Shown here: piece by piece, positions 1 to 8,833 of the stretch
Layout of the letters: every line of letters begins with the position of its first letter
Position numbering within the stretch: the first letter of the stretch is position 1
Notes under the pieces: generated by a model
What the model saw: the letters and a program-made list of their open reading frames with translations, nothing else
Database searches by the model: none
Told to the model about the DNA's origin: nothing
Assembly: GCA_025890175.1 (NCBI GenBank)
Contig: JANPYM010000016.1
Span: 186,001 to 250,000, forward strand
Reading direction: 5' to 3'
Origin: Ciborinia camelliae
Lineage: Eukaryota > Ascomycota > Leotiomycetes > Helotiales > Sclerotiniaceae
DNA: 64,000 nucleotides
Position numbers and translations under genes: made by a program

Positions 1-370
1 CCAAAGAGGACGTTTGGGGAGGTTTTCTAACGTTCTTCGGCTTCGGTGTAAGAATAACAAATTGGGTGAGGGCACGCATGCATAGTTGGAAGAATGAGCA
101 GCTTCAGGGCGGTTAGCTCAAGTAAAATCGGAGCAACGGGGGGTCAGCTTCATACTCCATGTAATATAAGACGCAGAGTTGAGAATAAACTGCAAAGTCG
201 AGATTCGTCATCAGCGAGGTTGCCAACTCGTATTTCTTTCTCATTTGATCGTACGCTCTTTTTTGGGCTGGGGTTCTGGAATGAGGTCGACGTCGCCTGC
301 TCGAGCTCCCACTGCTGCCATTGGGAGGGGTTGCCGTTGGGCCCGATACTGCTGTAGAATCATTGTTCAT
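1..370 (-). CDS. DUF1746 family protein, Dsc4-like subunit of the DSC ubiquitin ligase (partial)
   Basis: The gene runs off the left edge of the window. Exon 1 is 370-156 and exon 2 is 101-1, separated by a 54-nt intron (GTATGA donor, GCTAAC branch box, AAG acceptor). I start at the ATG at 370. The N-terminal 45 residues are Ser/Arg-rich and disordered-looking. After them comes the family signature NLDFAVYSQLCVLYYM, which continues across the intron as DCSFFQLCMRALTQF. This matches the fungal DUF1746 pattern, in which a membrane-embedded NLD..IY..LS.LYYMDCSFF core is followed by an LTPKPK turn. In fission yeast a DUF1746 protein is a subunit of the Golgi DSC E3 ligase that helps cleave the SREBP homologue; I recall it as Dsc4. 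The family call rests on the reconstructed splice. The role is by family only. Confidence 0.72.
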
Positions 371-379
371 TGCTTTCAA

Positions 380-799
380 GGAGTCATTGGTGATGTATGG
401 TATTTTGGTGTGGAAGTTTGAAAGTTCACATCTTTCGAGGGTGAATAAGAGAGGGCAAGTGAGACTTGCAACTCTAATAATTCACTGGGTGATCATCAAG
501 AGATTTGGAAGCTCCTGATGCGCAACAGGACGCAATAGGCGACAGGATAGATTAGGCATTATTGCAGGGCTCTGTCTGGGCTTTGATTACATAAGCACTA
601 TTGAGAGAGCAACCGTTCGAATGTTTGAGAATATTTGAATCTTTCAAACTCTCTCAACTATTCGAAAGGGATGAGTTTCAAAATAACCCGTTATATCAGA
701 TCTACAATTCAAACCCTAGTGCAGGACGATAATTCTCATAAGGTAGATTCATATCTCAGTCTTTGTCTTTTTATGCCGCGTTGCCAATTCGCTTTTGTT
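380..799. other. Intergenic, no gene seen
   Basis: Spacer between the DUF1746 gene, which starts at 370 and is transcribed leftward, and the 3' end of the 2EXR gene. The short open frames here show no family resemblance and no splice-consistent extension. It presumably includes the promoter of the leftward gene. No repeat or RNA gene was recognised. Confidence 0.5.
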
Positions 800-1594
800 C
801 TATGTTCCCAACACCAGGCGTAGGAACTGCGAATTATAATGAAACACTTCAGGATCAATATCATTTCTGGCTGTTACCCTGACCAGCGTGGCCATTTGAT
901 CTTGCCAATTTGGGTCCGATCTAGACATCGCTCTATCATTCCACCTGCCGAACCACCAATGTTTAGAACACTGTCCTGTCTCTTTTGCTAGACAAACTAG
1001 CTTTGGCCAATGTGTAGGCCAACCATGTCCAATTTCATCCACCTTATCGAAACACATTTGCGCAAACATGTATCCATACCTCCTCATGCCGACTATATCA
1101 TCATGATGACACGCGACGACTAATTCTTCTAACCCTTCGAATCTTTTGAACTCGCGTAGATTATCAAACACGTGCGGGATCAGGTAGTGCTCGTGTATGA
1201 GAATCTTTTTTATCCTCCTGCATTCTTCATCGGTAATCTTTCCACCAAGACGGCCGGGTATACCCCCCATTGATGGCCAGTTGAAGCACAAGAAGTCTTG
1301 ATTATAATTGATGGAGGTGTGAGAGAAGGTGGGAGATGAGAAGGTCCAATACGCAAGTGCTATTGAACGAGACTCGCTTGAGATATGAAGCGTAGGGGGA
1401 GGCTTTCGATCAGAAATAAAACGATTTTCTGACGAGGACCAAGATAGACCAACATATGGTGAGGTGAGTAAGATGGCGTAGTTCCAGATTTGAAGACGGA
1501 GCTCAGTAGGTAGCTTTGTGAACAAGTGAAAAGAAGTGAGAAGGTTATTTGAAGAGGGTTCTATATCGGTGCAGCAAGTCATTCCTAAACACAT
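800..1594 (-). CDS. 2EXR domain protein
   Basis: Single-exon gene of 264 residues starting at the ATG at 1594. Residues about 22-50 contain the 2EXR signature: FHLFTKLPTELRLQIW followed by a hydrophobic NYAIL segment. This is the F..LP.ElR..IW motif of a large, fungus-specific family that is greatly expanded in Leotiomycetes and Sordariomycetes. The rest is typical of that family: a PPPTLHISSESRSIAL segment near residues 65-80, then a Trp-rich C-terminal half with no catalytic motif I recognise. The molecular function of the family is unknown. No intron is needed. Neighbours (a DSC subunit and a tRNA synthetase) give no functional hint. Confidence 0.85.
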   Translation of the reverse strand: MCLGMTCCTDIEPSSNNLLTSFHLFTKLPTELRLQIWNYAILLTSPYVGLSWSSSENRFISDRKPPPTLHISSESRSIALAYWTFSSPTFSHTSINYNQDFLCFNWPSMGGIPGRLGGKITDEECRRIKKILIHEHYLIPHVFDNLREFKRFEGLEELVVACHHDDIVGMRRYGYMFAQMCFDKVDEIGHGWPTHWPKLVCLAKETGQCSKHWWFGRWNDRAMSRSDPNWQDQMATLVRVTARNDIDPEVFHYNSQFLRLVLGT

Positions 1595-2282
1595 CTTGAT
1601 TCAAGACTATCGATTAAAGGGTTAAGAACTGCTAACAAGATACTGTCGAATAGTTCAGAGATCTCCCGTGGCTATTGGTGACACTTGTGGCTACCATCTC
1701 TCGATATTTGGCTCAGTATCAAAACAATGGTAAATAGTATTGTTGAATTACTAGATGTAACAATATATAGCAAGAGAAGAAAAGTACAGCTAGGTATAAG
1801 AGGAGGAATATAATCGGACAATAGCTTACAGCCGTTGGTGAGGGATGACAAAATCGTTGTACGTGGTTGTGCTGTGCTGTGCTGTACTCATGTATTTTGC
1901 TATAAATACCTACTACTGAATCGTCTATTCCGATACGAGATGATGTGATTCATGTGAAGAAACATTTTTTGGTAAAATTAAAGCCCACGCACTCCCAATC
2001 ATGGGTATGTTCATCTCCATACTACCTGACCTAGGTACCTTATGTACCTACTAGGTCCACGGTCATGTACAGCACAGTAGATTATTATGTGAGACGGGAC
2101 GAAAATAGTACCTACCGATACATTCTCCTTATGTGGGGTATGGTTTTTAAAACCCCTCCTCATGCCTTAAAATATGGTAAGGCATCACCCCACCTGAACT
2201 TCAAAATTATTGAGATTGAGTCACCACTCGGATTTAAGCATTGTAACAACACACTTGGAATCTTTTCAACTCAGTGCACAAG
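1595..2282. promoter_or_regulatory. Divergent intergenic region between the 2EXR gene and FRS2
   Basis: 688-bp spacer serving as promoter for both flanking genes. It holds a TACCTAGGTA-like cluster around 2025-2055 (dispersed intergenic motif of this window) and a Gcn4/CPC1-type heptamer at 2217-2223, annotated separately. No coding potential was seen. Confidence 0.6.
2217..2223 (+). promoter_or_regulatory. Gcn4/CPC1-type binding site (TGAGTCA)
   Basis: A perfect match to the TGASTCA heptamer bound by Gcn4 in yeast and CPC1/CpcA in filamentous fungi. It sits 60 bp upstream of the FRS2 start codon. Cross-pathway control of aminoacyl-tRNA synthetase genes is established in Neurospora and Aspergillus. 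That it acts on FRS2 here is inference from position. Confidence 0.55.
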
Positions 2283-3974
2283 ATGGCGACCACAACTGGA
2301 TCACAGGGCGATCTGACGTCTGAAATCCTTCACGCACTCTCTCAACAAGATAATATCCTTTCCTCAGAGGCATTCCCTACCCAAAAGTCCACCGACATCA
2401 AAAGTGCTTTGGACAGACTTGGCTCAAGGTCTATGATCACATATGATACAATAGATCGTGAAGAAGCTATATTGGAGGCAGAGGCCGAAGAAATTGCCGC
2501 CAATGGCAGTCATGAGGCACGAGTTTTCGAAGCTCTACGAAAGGCAATGGATGGTCTCACAGTTTCCGAATTAGAAGCTGCTGTAGGGGATAAGAACGTT
2601 GTCAAAGTTGGACAAGGCAAGGCATTCAAGTCGAAATGGATCGCGAAAGGTAAAGAGGGCAAGCTGGTAGCATCAGTGAGTTACTGCCATATTGCAATTC
2701 TGCAGAATACGTCCTAATTTTCCAGACCGATTCTATTCAAGACGTCACTAGAGAACAACTCGAGATTATCCAAAAGACGCGCACACATCCAGATCCCAAA
2801 GTTATAACAGAGCTTAAAAAACGTAAGCTGGTGAAGATGCAGAAAGTGATTAGCTACAAGATCTCGAAGGGGCCCAAATTCGCTTTAGAAATGATTAAGG
2901 AGGAGACAGATTTGACAGCAGACATGCTTGCATCGTGGGTTTTTATGGCATCTTTGGGTATAAAAATGCTTACAAATTTAGGGGTGCCTGGAAAACTGCC
3001 GCTTTCAAACCATACAACTTCAAATCTCTTGGAGCAGACCAAAACTCTGGTGCATTACATCCTTTAAATAAAGTACGACATGAGTTCCGCCAAATCTTCT
3101 TCGAGATGGGATTCGAGGAAATGCCTACAAATAACTTCGTCGAAACTGGCTTCTGGAACTTCGATGCTCTTTTTGTCCCACAACAACATCCTGCTAGAGA
3201 TTTACAAGATACCTTCTACATTTCGGACCCTAAAACTGCAGATAAACCACGCGCAGAGTCTGAAAATGACAAAGCTGACTACGAGGCATACTGGAAGAAT
3301 GTACAGGAAGTTCATCAAGAGGGAAAATACGGATCAATTGGCTATAGATATCCATGGGCTGAGGACGAATCATTAAGGCTAGTTCTCAGAACACATACTA
3401 CAGCAACCTCGACAGCAATGCTACACAAGTTGGCTCAACAGAAAGGACCCGACGGACGACCCCCACCAGCAAGATACTTCTCCATCGATCGTGTTTTCCG
3501 TAACGAGACTGTTGATGCCACCCATCTTGCCGAGTTCCATCAAGTTGAAGGTGTTATCGCAGATTACGGATTATCTCTTGGAGGCCTTATGGAATTCATG
3601 GAGATCTTCTTCAACAAGATGGGTCTCGAAGACTTGCGCTTCAAGCCAGCTTATAACCCTTACACCGAGCCAAGTATGGAAATTTTCAGTTACCACAAGG
3701 GTCTCGGCAAACTGGTAGAGATTGGAAACAGTGGAATGTTCAGACCGGAGATGTTGGAGGCCATGGGTTTACCAAAAGATATGAAGGTCTTCGGTTGGGG
3801 ATTGAGTTTGGAGCGTCCAACTATGATTAAATATAAGGTAATATTTCCTCCCACACTAATCAATTCTAAAGCTAATATGTCTTGTAGGTGAACAACATTC
3901 GAGAGTTATTAGGACATAAGGTAGATTTAGGTTTCATCGAGAGAAATCCAGCTGTCAGACTAGACAAGTCATAG
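2283..3974 (+). CDS. FRS2: Cytosolic phenylalanine-tRNA ligase alpha subunit
   Basis: The catalytic alpha chain of the cytosolic alpha2beta2 PheRS, which charges tRNA-Phe with phenylalanine. Four exons join in frame: 2283-2675, 2726-2934, 2982-3837 and 3888-3974, giving 514 residues (the yeast protein is about 500). The N-terminal part has the winged-helix DNA/tRNA-binding repeats; [14 protein letters not shown] lies near residue 190. The class II core follows: FKPYNF, then [22 protein letters not shown], motif 2 as [21 protein letters not shown] and motif 3 as [14 protein letters not shown]. Intron 2 (2935-2981, GTGGGT...TAG) must be removed to give the [14 protein letters not shown] junction. 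The ATG at 2283 is chosen because upstream in-frame codons are not ATG. A perfect Gcn4/CPC1 box lies 60 bp upstream. Confidence 0.95.
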
Positions 3975-4160
3975 GCCGTTAGATAGGTCCATAAAATGAA
4001 TGATTGCATAAATAAGAGACAATTGATACCCATGAATTACTTTCGCCACAAGTGATGTCTAGATATTAGAAGTACGATGACTTCGAGTGTATATATCAAA
4101 GCAAGTCGATATTGGGTATCACACTATTCTTATAAACGCCATGGTGCAAATCAATGATCT

Positions 4161-5179
4161 TCAATCGTGATCTTCCTCCGTTAGGCCTGGGCAGCCATCC
4201 ATAGAATCGTCGGGATACTTGTACTTGCAGAAGAAGCAATAATTGTACTGCATCCTCAAATGCTCAACAAGCTTTTGTAGTCTCTCGGCCGGTTCCAGTA
4301 AATTGAAAGCATCCAGTTCAGGGTCCTCTTCCTCCAAATCCTCCACAATAGTATGCTGTATCCTGTCCTTTCCGAGTGCTCTCTTGTCATCCTTGTCTTC
4401 ATCCGCATCATCGTAGGTGGGTAGTCGCGAGAGACTTTGTTGGAGGTCATATCTCATCCTCCTATCCCGTTCCTTTTCCTCGCGCTTCCGGACTAATCCT
4501 CGCCATAAAATATTGATCTGCTTTAACGGTTTCGTAGAAATTTTGCGTTTCTTGACTCCTTCGTCGGTCTCCCCAACATCCCCATTAATCGCCATCTCCT
4601 CTTCTTCCCTCTCCCCATCCATCCTCTCCGCAACCCTCATCGCCGCCCCCACCATCCCCTCCAACCTCGCCTCCTCCCTCTCCCTCCCAACCCTCTCCCG
4701 ATACTCCCCCTCCTCAACCCTCACCCTCTTCCCCACCCTCTCCCCCTCCTCCCGCACCCTCCTCTTCCTCTCCTCCTCCAACCCAATCCCCCCCCCTTCC
4801 CCTCCTTAACACTCACCGCCACCGGCTCCAACCGCGCCCCCACATTATCCTTCGCCCCGAGGGCCGCCCCCGGCCGAAACCCCATCTTCGCCATCATCTT
4901 CAACCCCTTGCTCTGCGCGCTCTCGGGCGCCTCCAGCATCGATCGCGACAGCGCCATCTCGCGCGCCGCCGCGTCGTCCGCCGCTCGCTCCGCTTTCGAT
5001 TTCGTCCGCGACCGCGCTTCCGATTCCCGTTGCTGTCGCTGTCGTCGCTGCGTGTAGGTTTCTTGCGCGCGCGGCCCGCTGGGCTCCGCGATTATCATCT
5101 TCATGTAATCTTCCTCCGAATCTTCCTCTGGCGCAGCGTCATGGGAAAGATCTGCCGTTTTGATTTCGTCTTCCGTCAT
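4161..5179 (-). CDS. G-patch / DUF4187 protein (GPATCH11-like), frame broken at a 9-G run
   Basis: Read from the ATG at 5179, the first 120 or so residues carry an Arg/Glu-rich region and a G-patch core (KMGFRPGAALG, then EPVAVSVKEGKGG). At a run of nine G (minus strand; 4796-4788) the frame ends in a short Arg/Gly-rich tail. The following frame resumes the family sequence as GLEEERKRR, continues through an acidic and charged coiled-coil-like stretch, and ends with the DUF4187 signature: YCFFCKYKYPDD, then CPGLTEEDHD with its paired cysteines. One extra G, or two fewer, in the run would join the two parts into about 340 residues, the usual family layout. The family is linked to spliceosomal helicase activation and, in animals, to kinetochores. 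The 4560-4800 part is strongly purine-biased on the coding strand. A homopolymer assembly error is the simplest explanation. Confidence 0.8.
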
Positions 5180-5953
5180 GATGGATAATGGATGGGTGGA
5201 TAAATAAATATAAATATCTTCGTTCGTTGTGTCTGCCTTGCAGAAAGAAAGGTAGGTAGGTAGATAAATTAACCAATAGCTAGCTACCTTTCACCTTCCC
5301 TCAAAAAGATTTTTTGTTGCACGTCTATCTGCCACGTGAAATTTGGGGCTTTTGGAAAAAGTACAAATGTAATTGCAGATATGAAATCCGGAAGGTTTCA
5401 GGATGTCTAAAAAAATTGTCCCGGGGATGTGGAAAGAACTTTGGGGAGTCGGGAGCGAGGGGCGTTTTGGGGTTTGGGGGCAGGCTGGGCTTTTCCCTCA
5501 AGGCTACGGAATTGACACGCCAAATTTTTGGTGACCGCCTTGGGCAGAATCTGGGGCTGGGCCAATGAAGTGATTGCCGAGGTATAGCTCGAGCCTTGGC
5601 CTTCAAGGTGCTAGGGGAAATTCACTGCTGGTGCAGGTGAGGCTGATACAGTAGGTTTGTTTGTTCGGATGGAGGAATTCTCGAGTAATGGAATTCATAT
5701 CTTTCTCTACAAGTTATTCATTCATTCATTCATTCTACATCATTCACTTTTTTCCCGACATATCATGGAGTGTCATGGAGATAACCAAATAATTCACAAA
5801 ATAGCCGTCTGCATATCCATAAGGTAGGTAACTTTTGGTACCAAAATCGAAACGGACATACGATGCATGGAAGAATTGGCTCGCTGCGGATTGATAATTT
5901 TATCTCATGTTATGTTATGCTACATCTATTAGGAGCGGAGTGACTATTTTAAT
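5180..5953. other. Intergenic, no gene seen
   Basis: 774-bp spacer that includes the promoter of the leftward G-patch gene. It has a short (ATTC)n tract near 5715-5740, a GTAGGTAGGTAG tract near 5250-5265 and a G-rich stretch near 5440-5480. The open frames on both strands here overlap in low-complexity DNA and resemble no family. Confidence 0.5.
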
Positions 5954-8772
5954 TTAGACATCCAACAATTCCTCGTCTTTCTTATTGTACACAATCCAAG
6001 GAACACAATCAGGAACACCCATCTCCTTCGCCGCTGTTGTGCATAATCCGACGATATCTGCACGTCCATCTTCAGTTCCACTTCTCTGTAGCGCAACGAT
6101 ACGTAGGAAGTCGGATAACAAGGTCAAGGTTTCCTCTGATTTTGCTTGCCCTTGTAAGTCATCATACACTATCCCTATCTTCGCCAAAGCCTCAATTCTT
6201 TGTGATCGAAGCATCTCTATAATTCGCATGACTTGTTGCGCCCTCTCCTTGGTGCCCTTATTAAGATTGAGACGTCTTACCTTAGGGCTGCTAATAACGC
6301 CAATAGATGTTATTTGTAAGACAATGCTGCGTGCGGTATCATCCGTAGGATATGTTCCAAAGTATCTTTGCAAAGCACGCATCGCAACTGCAGTTCCAGC
6401 TTGGTCGTCCCCCAAGCCGAAGCTCAATATGATTAAATTGTAGATGTCCTGTGGAAAATCGTCCGCCCCAAGCTCCGTCTTCAACTGCTCTGCCCATTTC
6501 ATCATTTCTGCGAACAATGCTCTGGCATCAAAAAAATTAGACCGGATATGTCTTTGCATGGCCCGTTGCTTTAAATTGTGCCATAAAAGTAAGAAGGTCT
6601 CAATGTCTGGCTTCAGTCCATCTCTAATGAAGTCATAATATATCTTTATGGTGTGCGTGGAGAGCTTAGGCACTGCCTTGAACACTATGTTCATGAAGCA
6701 CGTGTTGGCCGGAATTTTCGCTTTGGTTAAAGTTGTGTAAAGGTCGAAAAGCTCCTGCTGTTTCGATCTTCTTACATAATAGTCCATAAGAATTGTGAAT
6801 GTTTCGATTGTGGCAGCAGGGTTGAGGTTGAAAGTTGCAGATTTGTGATCAAGCTTGTTTCTCCCCTTCACGGTCCTTAAGGGGGCGACCAACGACTTAA
6901 CACCTCCCTCTCGAGCCTTGACAAATTGAATTCTTCTAGCAATCATAGACCATCCCAGATCCTCAGCCAGCTTCCGGTTCTTTAATGTGCCTGAACGCAG
7001 CCAAGCACCAATAAGCCCATTGGTGAATTTTGCATCCGGACAGATTCCAAGATCCCGCATTAGGTCAAGTACTCTATTGGCTTCATCAAGGTCGCCATTG
7101 CCAATCAATTTTTTGATCCATTTTCCAAAGAAAAATTTGTTGTTGAACTTTGTCGGGAAGACATTATAATCTTGAGTTATTAGGGAGTCATGCTGCAAAG
7201 CAGCTGGATCATTTGTGAGCATCATATCTTTAAAGACTGCTAATGCTTCATGCTCTTTACCAGCTCGCATGAAAAGTCCGGTGATGGCATCGTAGTCATC
7301 CATCTCCATACGCGACTTCATATGCTTCCGAAATTCAAGGTAGGTGTCCCAAGCTTCCGGAGTGCGGTCTTTAATTTTGGACTGTAAACAGCCTTGTATT
7401 ATTGGGATAAGAATTCGAGCACAGACGGGATCACTTGATCTTTGCATGAAAATAGATGCTGTCTTTCGGGCTTCGTCAATGTTACCATTCTCAGCAAACA
7501 TCCGAATTCCAAGCTCTAAATATTGATCTAAAAGACTCTCATCGTTGTGAATGCTTTTCCCAATGGCGGCTTTCCATACATCAATTGCAGTATTTGGGTC
7601 TCCTTCTACAAAGACAGCTTCAATGTACAACAACAATGTAGGCCCTCCTAAATGTAATCCCGCACTCTGCATATCTGACCCTAGTCGCTTCACGTGTGCC
7701 ATGCGATCCAAATTTGTTGGATCTGGCAATGAGAAATAACCCCAAAGGATGTTCCAGGCTGCTGGAGAAACCCCATCCGGGTCCGATAATAAAGCTTTTC
7801 GGCACATAACATATGATTTCCATAATTTGTGCATGATACTTTCGACCATTCGGAAATCACTACGACCATAATCACCCTCAATTTTCTGCAATGTAGTATT
7901 CAGAAGTCTTATATGGGGTCGGATTGAGGGAGCGTATCTCTCGTCCGGTATTGTAACAGAGTCTAGCTCTGGTCGTGGCTTGGCAATGGAACCTGGCTTT
8001 GGCTGTGGTGTGAGAAATTGTTTTGTTGTGGGGGAGGTTGGAGGTGGAGATAGCTCTTCGGAAGACTCAGCTTCATCTACTATAATTAGCAGGCTTCCTA
8101 TAAGCCAGTATATGGAGACTTGCCTTCCTCGACAGACTTCAAAAAGTAGTTTCGTATATTTTGCCTGTCTTCTTCGGACATCGGGCCTGGCTTGTTGGTA
8201 ATGCTTTCCAATCTTTCCACCTCGGCCTCTAAACGTTCTATCTTTGCATCCATTGCATCTTCCCATTCCTCCATATGAAGACTTGGTTCATCATCTTCGT
8301 CGAGCTCTTCAAGTTCCTCCGCGGATACTTCCCCAATATCATCTTTTATTTCCCGAACCGCCTCTTGAAGACCCTCCAGCAGTTCATCCTCTTCTGGATC
8401 GCCCTGTGCTTCCGTTCGAACACCATCTGGCGTTTCATCAAAATATCTATAGAAAGGCTCCTCATCTTGCTCAAGTTGTTGTGTCTCTGTCTTCGAAGCA
8501 AGCTCCGGTCCTGTCCCCCTTCTATCTATCGACTTTAGCGGGGTTTTTTGTGTCGTGAAATTTCGTGAAAGCCATGGTGCCCGTGGAGGGTTCTGTAGTT
8601 TTATTCGACATGATCTGCATACGAAACCACGGATGCTAGAAGTCAAATTGGTGGCTGGCGGCGGCATAAGTGTTGATGTTGATGGTTCAATAAAAAAAAG
8701 TTGGGGGAAACTTTTTTTGGATAAGCCATTGATTGCATTGCGCAGCATGACTTCGCTTCCCACTCGCGACAT
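5954..8772 (-). CDS. Mitochondrial pentatricopeptide-repeat protein
   Basis: Two exons, 8772-8124 and 8079-5954, give about 924 residues. The start is the ATG at 8772 or 8748; both give a basic, Ser/Leu/Arg-rich leader (MLRNAINGLSKK..., then RGFVCRSCRIKL) typical of mitochondrial import. After an acidic, coiled-coil-prone region comes a long helical-repeat body. One clear PPR unit is GDLDEANRVLDLMRDLGICPD followed by AKFTNGLIGAWLRSG; another helical pair centres on EALAVFKDMML. Such proteins bind single-stranded RNA and act in mitochondrial RNA processing or translation. The specific target cannot be told. The intron has a GC donor (GCAAGT), a TGCTAAT branch box and a tandem TAGTAG acceptor. 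The gene is divergent from ORC3 with only 61-85 bp between start codons. Confidence 0.82.
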
Positions 8773-8796
8773 CAAATCACGACACGTCAAAATCTC

Positions 8797-8802
8797 ACGC
8801 GT
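8797..8802. promoter_or_regulatory. MluI cell-cycle box (ACGCGT) upstream of ORC3
   Basis: A perfect palindromic ACGCGT in the 61-bp gap between the ORC3 start codon (8834) and the PPR start codon (8772). This is the MCB element bound by MBF (Mbp1-Swi6), which drives G1/S transcription of replication genes in yeasts. Position 32 bp from the ORC3 ATG suggests it may lie in or near the leader. Function here is inferred. Confidence 0.5.
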
Positions 8803-8833
8803 GCCCCTTTTCTTTTCCTTTCTAATCAAGAAA

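Noticed and set aside
8772..8829. Upstream extension of the PPR protein to 8829
   Set aside because: The codon at 8829 is TTG, not ATG, and using it would leave only 4 bp before the ORC3 start; the ATG at 8772 or 8748 is preferred.
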